From contig OZ037770.1 of the NCBI GenBank assembly GCA_964035545.1, positions 2,602,001 through 2,666,000 of the forward strand: DNA of 64,000 nt. Reading direction: 5' to 3'. Below the pieces are notes generated by a model. The model had not been told where the DNA came from. It saw only the letters and a program-made list of their open reading frames with translations, and did no database searches. The DNA comes from Bugula neritina (lineage: Eukaryota; Bryozoa; Gymnolaemata; Cheilostomatida; Bugulidae). The stretch's first letter is position 1; every line of letters starts with the position of its first letter. This document shows, one piece after another, positions 28,087 to 41,100 of this stretch. The position numbers were made by a program, and so were the translations under genes.

Positions 28087-29490
28087 TTGATGCATACCAA
28101 AAAAAATTGCGTTCGCTACAATTGTACCAAACATGGTGGAATTCTTAAGAAAGCACAACTCAAATGCTTACAATTAGATCATGAGGAAGCAGATACACAA
28201 ACTTTGTTACATGCAAAATATCTTATGAACATCATAATCTCACGTGTAATAATCAAATCTCAATCTTTCATCCTAAGTCTCGCTATTTGCAAAACATTAC
28301 CTTCTTACCAATTATTTTTTTTCACTGGTGTGGTAATCATGGTGTCATGCCAGATAGAGGCTAGACTAAATTTCCCACTTAGACGCTAGTTATTCATTTT
28401 GGTAAAATGTATTTTCATGTGCAACTTATTTTAATATTATTGAAATATATGTATATTTAAATAAACTTGGATCAATTGCTTGTTATTTAGCACATAAATA
28501 AATTCTTTTGATTTGTATTAACTTATTAATTTTGTATATTATTTTATACATCTTGTCTGTAGTTTGAAAATATATTTTGCTAATAAGTATCCATTAAAGA
28601 TAGTGTCTATTATTAATGTATTACTATATTAGTATTAGTATTAGTATTAGTATATGTATTAGCTACATATAGCTATTAGCATATTAGCAATCAATTCATC
28701 AGTTATATAGGTAATATTAATATATATGGTAACAAAATAAAAACAGCGTCTATCTGGTAGAAAACCATAATCATATTAGATTTTTGGATGTCAACATTGC
28801 AGCAAATAAATCCAAACCACAGTTGTGTGCAGCACTTGGTAGATTTCATGCTTTAACAGGTTTTTATTCGACTATAGTGCTTTTTATGGAAAAGGATAGC
28901 GCACAGCCTACTCTTTTTTGAGAAAATATCCATAATGTATGGGAAACTTTGAACACCTTGGGAAGTATTTTAAGCTGTAAGCCATTACAGCGGCTGAAGT
29001 AGAACAATTTGTCTATAAGCTTTATGGAGCAGGAAATCCATATATAGATAATGTCTGATACACTGTATTTCGTTCATGCACCGTCTAAAATAACTTAATA
29101 GAGTTTGCCTCCAACAAAAGATGAATTAAATTTGCATGTAAAAAGAGCAAATTATCAGGCAGCCATTTGGAGAAGAGTGACAACAGCCTATATTGATGCA
29201 CTACCCCCAGAACATTATGAAAAGATTGTTGAGAATCATGGCAACATAAATATAAAGTGGATGATTCAAGCTTCCGTACCTGAACATGTATATTGCAAAG
29301 TTTAAACTGCTCCTGTAAGACCAGCTGCAACATATCAAGATGTGGATGTCAGAAATCTCAAATGCAGTGCATACACTGATGTTTGTCAATGTAAGGATTG
29401 TCTGAGAAGAAGCTCTATATTTGGGAAAAAGCTGATGAGACTGATGGCAGTGACAATGGTGACGAGAATACTTTTTCATAATAAAGCACT
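28087..29490 (+). pseudogene. Decayed gene of a repeat-associated, PIN/FEN-like protein family
   Basis: Plus-strand pieces read LDHEEADTQTLLHAKYL, LFFFTG, then after an inserted transposon RFLDVNIAANKS, ALGRFHALTG and LPPTKDELNLHVKRANYQAA with IWRR, ending with the Cys-rich CSAYTDVCQCKDC. I recognise the order ADTxxxHA ... GFHALTG ... PPTxDxLxxHxxRANYQ as a multi-copy family of uncharacterised invertebrate proteins; the acidic motifs resemble PIN/FEN nucleases, which is inference. Stops and frameshifts occur in every segment. It is interrupted at 28341-28767 by the small transposon. Confidence 0.6.
28341..28767 (+). mobile_element. Small TIR transposon, copy 1 (427 bp, 7-bp TSD)
   Basis: Left end GGTGTCATGCCAGATAGAGG; right end reversed TGGTTTTCTACCAGATAGAC. 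Flanked by TAATCAT on both sides (28334-28340 and 28768-28774). No coding capacity. The other copies are at 42066-49590 (split) and 51315-51748. Confidence 0.8.
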
Positions 29491-29827
29491 ATTTTTAGAC
29501 ATTTGTTATACATTTTGCTGCAACCAATTTGATTCTGATAATCTCTCATGCTTCTGTTCCTCTAAATAATTTTACAAAATCTTGTTGATTTTTGCAGACG
29601 TTTAACGGCTACCCACAGACTATAGCAAATGGTTCACTTGGGCTGAGCTCAAAAGATTTCAATATTTATTCATTTCAACATTTATTTTGTACTATAATTT
29701 TATAAATATAGTTTTTTCACACATCAGCATGACTTTGTTTTTATTTTTGTATAAATAGCTTGGTCATACATGATTTTTCTGCATGCTTATGCCTCATGCA
29801 ATATATGTCGATTCATAACAAACACAT

Positions 29828-30545
29828 ATGTTTATATAAACAACTTGGTTTTAATTTGAGATAGCGTCTTGCAGTCTTTAAATTCAATATCAGCATAGAA
29901 TTCTAAGTAAGAGGCAATTACTTTTGGTATTTCAGCAAATATTTTTTCTTCAAGATAGCTTGATAAAATTGGATACTATTTTGCACAATCCACATTTCTT
30001 TTTATCACCCATCTAAAATGTCGATTTGTTTTTTGCAATAACTTGAGTTTGGGTAGAGATAGAATTCTAAAATTTGTAGATTCAGAATCAGCACAAAATT
30101 CTAATCTAAAAACAACTTTTTTTGAGTGGCCATTTAGTAAAGTGTAATAAGCCAATTTTTTGAGCACTTTTTGGGAGCTTAATTACTTCTAGACTATATA
30201 TGTTTATATAAACAACTTGGTTATAATTTGAGATAGCCTCTTGCAGTCTTTAAATTCAGTATCAGCATAGAATTCTAAGTAAGAGGCAATTATTTTTGGT
30301 ATTTCAACAAATATTTTTTCTTCAAGATAGCTTGATAAAATTGGATACTATTTTGCACAATTCACAAATGCTGATTTGTTTTTTGCAATATCTTGAGTTT
30401 GGGTAAAGATAGAATTCTAGAGTTTGTAGATTCAGAATCAGCACAAAATTTTGATCTAGAAACAACTTTTTTTGAGTGGCCACCTAGTAAAGTGTAATAA
30501 GCCAATTTTTTGAGCACTTTTTGAGAGGTTACTTCTAGACTATAT
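29828..30545. repeat. Tandem duplication (~360-bp unit, two copies)
   Basis: 29828-30197 and 30198-30545 both start TATGTTTATATAAACAACTT and end TTACTTCTAGACTATA. The second copy lacks about 32 bp. Confidence 0.85.
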
Positions 30546-33200
30546 CTCTGATAGTCAATAAAACTCTTGTTTGTTTAAAGTCTCAATCACTGTGAGAAAC
30601 TGTTGGTAAGAGACTTGCTATAGCTGGGTTAAAAACTGTGTCCTTCATCAAACTGATAACACAGTGCGAGAGCCTGCATGTGACAATGTATGCTTCTAGT
30701 GTTATCTAAACTAAATCAACTTGCAATACTCGCAACACATTTGTGTATTTTAAAAAAACGCAACCATAGCTATTCTGGTCAATTACAGGACTTCATATTA
30801 TTTTATTGGCCAACTGTTTCCTAGCAAGTACTGCTAATAGCAAGACAATGCTGAAATTGACTGATCATATGATATCTCTAATCAGCATTTTAAATTATAT
30901 TTGAAATTACGAATTTTTCTAAAATGTGGTTATTCAACAGCTCAGTATTGTAAGTTTGAACTTGATGACTTGAAATTATGTGGTATAAGAATGTAAAATG
31001 TTTTATCAAAGTAGCCTACTGTTGGTGCTGGATTTGGAAAAAGTAACCTTGCAGAACAAAGTAGGCCTATTTTTGGGCAATATTGGAGTAAAAAAATGTC
31101 CCTTTCAGAATTTTCTTTCGCCGCTTTACCTAGCATCTATAAATAGGTAATAACTGAAAATTCACAATCACTTATATAAAGAAGAGATTAAAGGCCGCTG
31201 CCCATCAATATTATGATGAAATGATAAAAGCTGGTGAAGAGGCTGTGTTATAGATAGGAACTGTTATTGCAGTTAGCAAAAGAAGTGCAGCAAAGCATAC
31301 ATTAACTGTTTCAGCTAAAATTTAAACTCATGCTGTCAAAGTTTCTAAAGGAATTCAACTGACTAGTTTTTTACCTACGCCTAAATTGTTTTTATTATTC
31401 TTTAAGCAATCGTAGCAAGAGCAGCAAAACACTGTATAATAATAAACCTACTTATATGCTGTGAGCATCAACTGTGTTGTCAGTAATAAACATGACTCGC
31501 TGTATAATCAAGCTTGTCAACTTTGAAACTTTTTGGCTTTTAGCCAATATTGTAAAGGTGGGTTATGCAACTATATAAAACTCCTACTTAAATGGTAGTC
31601 TTAAATGGACAGAGCTGAGCTGATAATAATATTACAAGAGGGTTTAATCTTAAACTGAGGGATATCTAACAATGTGCCAGTTATTGAACACGGGACTCAA
31701 TGCATGCTGTTAGGCTAGATTAATCTCTCCGAAAACTATTAAACCATATTGATGCTCTCCTATTGAAATTTGACTCGCATAATAGCTATTTGATGCCCTT
31801 TGTAAACGTCATGAATTAGGGAAGTGGACAGCATAAAAGCAATAATTGAGAAGGCGTAATTATTACCGTATAAGTACGTTGTCTGATCGCCAAAGTAATG
31901 ACTAAATAACAATTTATACAAGGAGTTATTACTCCTATTCTGAAAACGGCCAATTAAGTTATCACAGTACAAAAGTTTCTACGAGTGGTTTTTACAATGC
32001 AATGCAACTTGGAGAAATTTTCACCCGGCCAAACTGAATTTCTGATCGAAAATCGTGAAAGTATAAAGGCAACTTTAGAAAATGTCTGCATCAGATCTAC
32101 ATTCTCACATACATATTTTCAGAAATTATTAAGTTTAATTGAAGATCGCACACACCCCAACTTGTTGTCATGTTTATTATACAAAATTGAAATTAACAAG
32201 TATAATTATATGTAACTCTATTAGAATTGTGGTAGCAATTAGTGTTTAACTACTGCACAGACAGCATACCATCATTCATTGTAGTAATATTATAAAAAGA
32301 CTATAATATTTCGGTTTGTACTATATAAATATCATACTGTGAGAGTGTTGAACACATGACAACCAGCTACCTAACTCTCTATTATTCATTGTTTGACAAA
32401 GATCTCAGCCCTAAAAATATAGTCTTTTATATAACCTAAAGTTAGAATGCTTTTTTTGCCAATTTTGAATTTTTGTTGCGTTTTGTTAAATTTTTTTTAT
32501 TTATGAATGTGTAAAATGATTCAACAAGTTTACTGCTAAAGAGTAGTGCAGCTACAGTTTGTAACACGAAACCTGTATTCAGTGAAATACTAGATTATTG
32601 CACTCTGAAATAAACAATTCCATGCAGTCGATTGCACCATAATCTTCATAATATTTGCACACCTGATAGATTATAAAGCTAATGGCATATGATAGTGATA
32701 AGAATAGCTGTAATGTTCAGTTATGAACAAATAAACCAAGTAGGGGAAACGTGGTAAGGCCTCTAGTCTAAGAATGGTCCAAATATCTAATCATGGGCTA
32801 CACTGCTTACTCATAAAAACTTGAAACAGCTACCCTCCTCTTTTGTTATCTCAAGCTAATTCTACAGGCAACTTATGTTTTCGAACTCAAAGTAATAAGT
32901 CATCAACTTTGAAATTATTACACATGACATTATAGCCTAGATACTACGCAAATTTTGCTTGTAAACATGGAACACAACTGACAAAGGAATAAAGTTTTAA
33001 ATGATCACCTGTTGATGAAATGTATTTGATTCGCTATATTGAAAATATCACAAATGATGCAACTTACTCTGCCAATTTTTCATGTAAACATGGATCACAA
33101 TTGAAGCCTTAATGAAGTTAAATCATCATTTCTTTGTGAACTATAATTTTCATCCCATTCTGCATGGTAACATCTTCACAAGAATAGCTAGTGCATTATA
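30546..33200. other. Intergenic DNA between gene 1 and gene 2
   Basis: AT-rich. One short plus-strand ORF (31985-32215) is described in the findings; nothing else is supported. Confidence 0.4.
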
Positions 33201-33209
33201 AATTCCATG

Positions 33210-33871
33210 GTATATATTATAGTCAAAACAGTATGTAGTACATAGTCTACACAGTGTATAGTATATAGTCAAAACAGTGTATGGTATATAGTCTACACAG
33301 TGTATAGTATATAGTCTACACAGTGTATAGTATATAGTCTACACAGTGTATAGTATGTAGTCTACACAGTGTATAGTATATAGTCTACACCGTGTATAGT
33401 ATGTAGTCTACACAGTGTATAGTATGTAGTCTACACAGTGTATAGTATGTAGTCTACACAGTGTATAGTATGTATAGTCTACACAGTGTATAGTATGTAG
33501 TCTACACAGTATATAGTATATAGTCTGCACAGTGTATAGTATGTAGTCTACACAGTGTATAGTATACAGTCTACACAGTGTATAGTATATAGTCTACACA
33601 GTGTATAGTCTATAGTCTACACAGTGTATAGTATATAGTCTACACAGTGTATAGTATATAGTCTACACAGTGTATAGTATGTAGTCTACACAGTGTATAG
33701 TATATAGTCTACACAGTGTATAGTATGTAGTCTACACAGTGTATAGTATGTAGTCTACATAGTGTATAGTATATAGTCTACACAGTGTATAGTATGTAGT
33801 CTACACAGTGTATAGTATACAGTCTAAACAGTGTATAGTATGTAGTCTACACAGTGTATAGTATGTAGTCT
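33210..33871. repeat. 23-bp minisatellite array (~28 units)
   Basis: Units of GTATAGTATATAGTCTACACA plus GT, with A/G variation in TATATAGT or TATGTAGT. The unit contains the palindromic ACACAGTGT. No unique spacers, so not a CRISPR. Confidence 0.9.
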
Positions 33872-34339
33872 TAATTTGACACTACAGGTTTGATACAAAA
33901 ACTTGCTTTTGCTTGAATGTGAAATTTCAAACTGAAATGGCCTCCAGATACCATTATCTGGATGTCATTTATTTTATTTGCAGTTTTTATAAAAGAAATG
34001 GTGAATTTTATTTTTATGATTTAATATCAATATTCTGGAGAATAGTTATTTGAAAACTTTACTTACTTAAGTCCTATTTAATTATAGCTGATTTATATTT
34101 TGATAAATAGTTTGTTTTGTCGTCTCTGCTATGGCAAAAGTAAGACTGATGAATGAAATATATAATAAATACATCATCATGTTTTCTATTTTGGGTTTAC
34201 TATCTGTATTCATTAACCAACTCTCACCAGCTAAGATGTAGGTGACTCTAGTACTATATGTGCTATACATGTTGTAGACAGAATATATCATACTCCACTT
34301 CTCTTGTCACCTTTATATTGCAGTGTACAAGGTAACCTG

Positions 34340-34461
<122 letters not shown>

Positions 34462-34661
34462 NNNNNNNNNNNNNNNNNNNNNNNNNNNNNNNNNNNNNNN
34501 NNNNNNNNNNNNNNNNNNNNNNNNNNNNNNNNNNNNNNNNNNNNNNNNNNNNNNNNNNNNNNNNNNNNNNNNNNNNNNNNNNNNNNNNNNNNNNNNNNNN
34601 NNNNNNNNNNNNNNNNNNNNNNNNNNNNNNNNNNNNNNNNNNNNNNNNNNNNNNNNNNNNN
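34462..34661. other. Assembly gap (200 N)
   Basis: Exactly 200 N, probably a placeholder length. It lies about 320 bp beyond the gene 2 stop codon. Confidence 0.98.
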
Positions 34662-34982
34662 TTTTCACAAACATCAAATTTGTCATTTTCAATGTTCTCA
34701 TTGATGACATAAGAATCCCCCTACTCAAAATGTAAGCAACAAGAAATTTGACTAAATAAAGAAATATTGGAATTGTCAGAAACCATAAATAAGAATTGTT
34801 AATGTTTTAAAAGACATAAATTCAACTGTTGCAATATTAAGATAATTAAGATAAAATAATATATGTCTATATAGGCATAACGTACTACATAGTATAAATC
34901 CGTTTAGAGTCAAATGTCATGCCAAGCTCTTCAAAATCTAACTTTAGCTTTGCACAGTTTCATAATGGGGTTATGTACTGAA

Positions 34983-35132
34983 TTAGAAGGTATACTCTCT
35001 AATAAAGCCGTGGAAGCCAGGAAACAGGTAAAGTCTTTTATGGTAAGGAAGAGTATTTGAGATTATAACCAGATTTCTGCTTCTCTCTGAATCTTCATTT
35101 GGATACAGTCTTCTGACTAATTTAGTCTGTAC
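34983..35132 (-). CDS. Gene 2 last exon: caspase p10 end
   Basis: 150 bp, acceptor CTACAG. Encodes [16 protein letters not shown] and [17 protein letters not shown], matching the caspase C-terminus (S/PTLxKKLYF), then TAA at 34983-34985. Confidence 0.8.
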   Translation of the reverse strand, partial: VQTKLVRRLYPNEDSERSRNLVIISNTLPYHKRLYLFPGFHGFIREYTF

Positions 35133-38100
35133 CTGTAGAGTAAGTAATAACTATTATAATATTGTTTATTAATTCACTACTAGCTGTGATAACATGCAAA
35201 TCTCAGCTGGTAAACTAATTTATCCTATTATGTCTGCTACAGTGATGTGATACATTTACTTGTACTATATAAAATGCAGCAGAACAGTAAGATTAGTTAT
35301 TAGCAAACTACAAAAACATAATATTATATTAAGGAGGAGAGAAGGTCTCTATATAGTGAGCTAGTATACTAAAGAAATTAAAGCAACAAATGCTAAAATA
35401 TACCATTTTAACCGAGGAAAGCCAGAAGTTACACTTTGTCGCTCAAAATAGTCCAATGCCTCTTTCAATTACCACAAAAGGGTTTGAACATATAGCAATG
35501 AAATAAATGATATAATGTGAAATACTTTCTTTAATGAAAGTTCAAAGAGCCAAAAGGTTTGTTAGTCTTAAACTCACCTGCTGAAAGATGGTGTAGAGAT
35601 CACGGTGACAAGCATGTTTGTATATTGAAGATACTAAAGCTCTAATCATAGGAGATCCATAATCAAGATGTCTCTCTGATGCTATAATAAATGTATATAC
35701 AGCCAAAATTCAGGTCTAGCAAAGCCAAGCCTAAGACATTCTAGTTATAGTGAAACATAATTTTAATCTAAAAGTTCTGGAACATATTTTACTCATTTCA
35801 GTTTAGAAACTGGTTGAAAACACAAGCTTATACAAAATGTGGGGGCAATACAATAAAAAGCAAATAATTTTCTAGATTATACATATCAGGCGCTGCAGTA
35901 CAGAAAAATTAGCAATAATCACCATCTCTTACTGTACTTACAGCAGACGTTACTCTTCAGAACGAGAAGATCATCAACATTCAGTTCAGTTCTAAACTTT
36001 TCTATTCTAGGATCTGGGGGTAAGGCAGGTCTGATGGGTCTCATTACACTGGGTGTTTTGGGGTATTCAACATCATCATTAGCTTCAGATGGCAATGCAG
36101 AAGAGACAGCTTCAGTTTCTTTTTCTGGAGTTGCTGCATGACCTGATCTGCCTGAATTGCTGTCAATATTTGCTACAAGAACATCATTTAAACTTGGTTA
36201 GTGCAAGCAGAAATTAGCACTCAGACACTAAATGAATGCGGAAAGTGCTTTTCACAGAGTTTTGTAGATTACTTTCACTACTCAACAAAAATGACGGTTT
36301 CCATTAAAAAACAGTGATTACCTCCACTGCTGGCTTCTAAGATGACAACTTTAGGTTTTCTCCTCATTCCGTCGAAATACAAAGGAGTGAGTAAATCATA
36401 TAGTTTGGTGAGGTTGACCTTCTCAAGGTCAGTTCCATAGATGCAGTTATCTTTTCCACCATGAGTCATAACAACCAGTATATGACATCCTAGCTTTTTG
36501 TTTTTCTCTTCTTTTACCTCAGATTTCACAGTAGACAATATCTCCTAGAATATTTAAATAGTATTTTTAACCAAATCCTCAAACATTCTGAATACCAAAA
36601 ATTATAACTATAATTATTGTAACTCAAACTTTATAAAGCCACATGGTTTTCAAAAAAACTTTTTAGTAGTAAATGATACAATCATTTGGTAAGATAATAC
36701 ATTGGCAAAGTCAATCAGCTGTGCTGTGATATTAACTTGTAGTTAGAGGAGAACCTTTCTTTTAATCAGGTTTAACAAAAAAATGAACAGTGGTTTAAAA
36801 GCAAACATGCCAAGTTTTCTACCAAGTTTGAAAAATCCTCACAATATTGCAAAATTGTGTATAATTATTCTTTTATCTAACATAAAAATTATTATAAGTG
36901 AGATCAAAAAGGACTTAAAATAAGGTTTTGCGAAGAGGCTGTGAGTTTTGTTCTTATAAACAACTAGCAGGCTACTTTGAAAGTGAAAACTGTTTCTCTC
37001 AGTCTGAAAACACACATTTGCAGCAAGGTCTGTGTGCGTCATAACATCAAACTTGAGAGATTTCAACATGGCAGACATATTCTCAACATCAGCATCTGAA
37101 CCTTCCCTGCATAAGTCTGGTCTTTCAACAAAGTTCTTGTTGTTTATTATAAGAGCTCTTCCTCTCTCTCTGCTCATACTGAACACCTGAATACAAGTGT
37201 ATTTAGAATATAATTTTATAAGTGTACACACACACACACATGCGCGCGCACGCAAACGCGCACACACACGCGCACGCACGCACACACACACACACAATAA
37301 ATTAATTATCTGCAAATTTGGTTATCTATAACTAAAAGGAGCCTGTGGAAGCTAGAATAATCTAGTGAAGTTTGAGGGTTTAGTGTCCAAAAGGGAACTG
37401 CTAAAACTTATGTTCATTAGCTGACACATTCACCTTGTCAGTATTTGAGAAGAGTTGCTTTATCCGTGGGTTGGTTGTTGGCTTTAGTTCAAGTTGTATT
37501 AATTTCAGGCCTTCCTTGTTCTCTTTATCAGGGTACAGATTGTCATCATCTTCCGAGAGATCACTCAGATCATCATCTGATTTGTCTGCAGTCATATGAT
37601 TGGGGTGATTAATGCCAGCATTTGAAACCATAGACAACATATCTTGCTTATTCATCAGAAGAAGCAATAAATTTTTTTAAAAAGGCACAATTAAACATAT
37701 TTTGAAAATAAATGTATAGCCAAATAATTGCAAAGCCTATATAATTTTTCCAATACTGTGGGTTCAAAAAGTAAGTTCTGTCCTGAAAGTTTACCGTTTG
37801 ATTTGTTCTGTTCACTTCGGAGTTTGAGCTCAGAAAGGAATTTTTTAAATTTATTTGTTTCTGTTTCAGACAAAGTCTCACCTAAAAAATACAGACAGCA
37901 TTAGTTATACTATATCTTGATGAAAGTCATTAGACTAATATGTGATAAAAAAGAGCTATGTTTGTAAGTTGAAATTTTATAAATTAAAATGAAAATGCAA
38001 TAAAGTGCTGTGTAGCTTTCTAATTTCCATCTATTATTAAAATTCATTAATGCAGGACAAAGAATTAGATATGATTTGTTACTGTAAGACTATTTAAAAT

Positions 38101-41100
38101 ATATTATCAAGAAATTTAGAAGTGAATCATATGTGTAAACATACATGGGTGAAGTAGAGCACTGGGTATCTCTTCACCATTACACAGTATCTTCGAAGAT
38201 CCATGGCACTTGTCGACATCGGATGGCAGTCGGCTTTTCAAGGAACGAAAACACCATTTAGGATGCAGAAGCTTTTCAGGGCAAGAAACCCCTAGTATGA
38301 GACAGTGAGCACAAATGCAGGCGGTGACTGGTCGACTAGCAGTCCAAGTTTCCATCACATGTCTGAGGATGTTGTTGTTGGCTAAAATGAGCTTCTCCCA
38401 CATCCTGGAAATGTGAGCAGAATCAGATGACACATAGAGTAAGACTCTTCTAGAATCATAATCATGTGTCAGCTGTGTGTAAATTTCATCTTGATAGACA
38501 TTAACTCCATTTCCCTTCACCTCCATCGTAGCAAACTCGTCAGAAAATAGTTCTAACAAACCAACTGTCATTTGATGGTACACATGCCGTGGTAATGCAA
38601 GACCATTGAATTGTGTTTCGGTATGTAACAGCAGATCCTTGGGTGATGTGTATGAAACACTGTAATGATCCTTAGCAAACTGTGGAATGATGAAGTACGG
38701 CTCATGAACATTTCTTTCCAGAGGGCCGTACAACAAACGGAATGTTTTAAGCAAGCAAACGGCAATTTCAACATCATGAGAGCTTTTGAATAAAGTTTCC
38801 TCTGCAATCAAATATGTTAAAAGAGATATCATCATCAAGCCTGTTTTTTCGAAGTGATTCACAAATTCTCCAAACTCTTGTTTCTCCAGTCTCAACTCTT
38901 CACTAGAAAAACATGGTTTAAAATGATCAACTCGACTCTTCCAGATGTCTGGGTCATGATGATACAAAACACAGAGTAGTTTGGTAACTTCTGTGATCTT
39001 GTGAAATATGTATGGTTTAAGTGCTTCAATATTTTTATACCACAAAACTTTGCCGCAGTCATGCATGTATGTGAGAATGGTATCTAGCTGGTCTGGCTCA
39101 ACTTCAATGCCTGCTTTTCTCAGTTCAGGCAAAATAAACCAAAAAGAGCTAAAGGCTCCAGGCAAAGACGAAACTTTTTCATTCACTTTCTCCCAGATCA
39201 GTGGCAAAGGCTGAACAAAGTGCTGACTACTTTTAAGAAGTGAGCTCTTTATCGAATCAAACTCAGCATACTGGTCTTCCTTTCCAATTTGATAAGTATC
39301 TTTACTGGCAAACACCTTTCCACTTGATGAATTAAAATGCTGAATCTTTGCAAATTCTCGATCTAAACTTTTTTCTTCATCAAGAACTTCTTTGCACAGC
39401 TGTTCAAATATCTCAAGAAAACTATCTTGAAGCTGCTGAAATTTTTCGCTCTGAAACTTATCTTTGTGTGTGAAGACTAGTTTAGGTGGGCCAAGAGATG
39501 GATGGGTAAGATAGAGGTGGGACATGAAGTTAAAAGCCAACTTTCTGACAGCCTCTTTGTTTGTAAACTTATTTGAAATCTGATCAAACTGCTCCATGTT
39601 GACTACAATTACCGGTACGCAATTTTGTCTCAGTGTTAAATGGTATGTGATATGGTAGACCTCTTGGCCTCCCATATCTATGAGACGAAGAGTAGTACCA
39701 TTCACCTCTACCTCTTCCACATTAAACACTTTTGTGGTTTCATCCTGTTTTGCATTAGGACTTCTGTCAGTCAGAACTCTTTTCCTGTCACTGCTTTGTA
39801 ATGTTTGGATTAAACTGGTTTTTCCTGCCATTGTGTTCCCCAAAACAACTATTGTAGCAAATGGCAAGTTTTTACCAGCACCTTTAGCCAAGTCTTTGTA
39901 GTATTGCTGAACAGAATTTAATCCTCTTCTGCATATTTCTAGCGGTGGAGATGTAAGATCAAAACATCCACCTGTATCGAGAGACTGAAGTTGTGTTAGC
40001 TGTAGTATGTCAGGGTTCAAGAATGTCATGGAGCTGTTGTAGGATATATTCAGTGTGTGCAGATTACTCATTGTGCACACTGAAGGTGGGAGACTGGTGA
40101 AGTTATTAAATGATATGTTTAGTCTCTGTAACTTCTGTAGTCTCTGTATTCTAATAACATATAATATTTCTATTATCAGCATAAACCAGAGGTAAGTGAT
40201 CTACTATATGTCATGAGCAAACAATGATAATACACCAATACCTATACACAGAGCAGTGATAAGCAACAGTGACTTGTACAAAGCATGCTGACATAGTAGG
40301 CTACAGTAAATAAATGTCATTTTAAAAATGTGCCTAATAGTACAGAATATGGGCATTGTTGCAATCGTCATATTATTATATGTTTAAAATTTAAAATAAT
40401 ATTATTTATAAGAATTCATAGAAAATTATGAATCTATTCAGTTCCAATACTAAATACGTACTGTATATACTGCCATTTAAACATAACATAATACTATACA
40501 TCACACAAAAATATAGTTATATATGTACACCAGTTAGTATCTACATGTTCATACTGATCTTCTACTATAGATGTAATCAAAAAGACAAAAGTAATTTTAT
40601 ACTGCGGGACAGACAACATTATAAGCATGTGATATAAAACAGTTATTATCTCATAAAAGAAGCGTTGTGCTGATTTTGTAAAATGTGTTCAGGCGATTTC
40701 AGATGAAACTATAAATTTCTCTCCAACAATAATATATTTATTAAAACGATTTTATAGTGATATGAGAGTATATTATTATACTCTCATATCACTATAAAAT
40801 CGTTTTAATAAATATTCACTAAAATCTTGTAAACATAATTTTATAAATTATACAAGCTAACTTGCTATCGTGAGCTACAAGTTAATGAAATGCCATTATC
40901 ATGTTCCATATCTTGAAAGGCAGCCTATCTTGGTTCTAAATATAAATAAATGTTAAAAAGAATGTATTGTATTACCAGAAACAAAATACATTTTGACTGT
41001 TAATGCTGAGAGTGGAAACAGACAGCTGTTGTAGCGAGTGCCAAACACCCAAACAATATTCGAAATTGTAATTATACTTTTTTGTTCTTTCCTCCTAGCC

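Noticed and set aside
33210-33871. CRISPR-like array
   Set aside because: Repeats are directly adjacent without unique spacers, and the host is eukaryotic.
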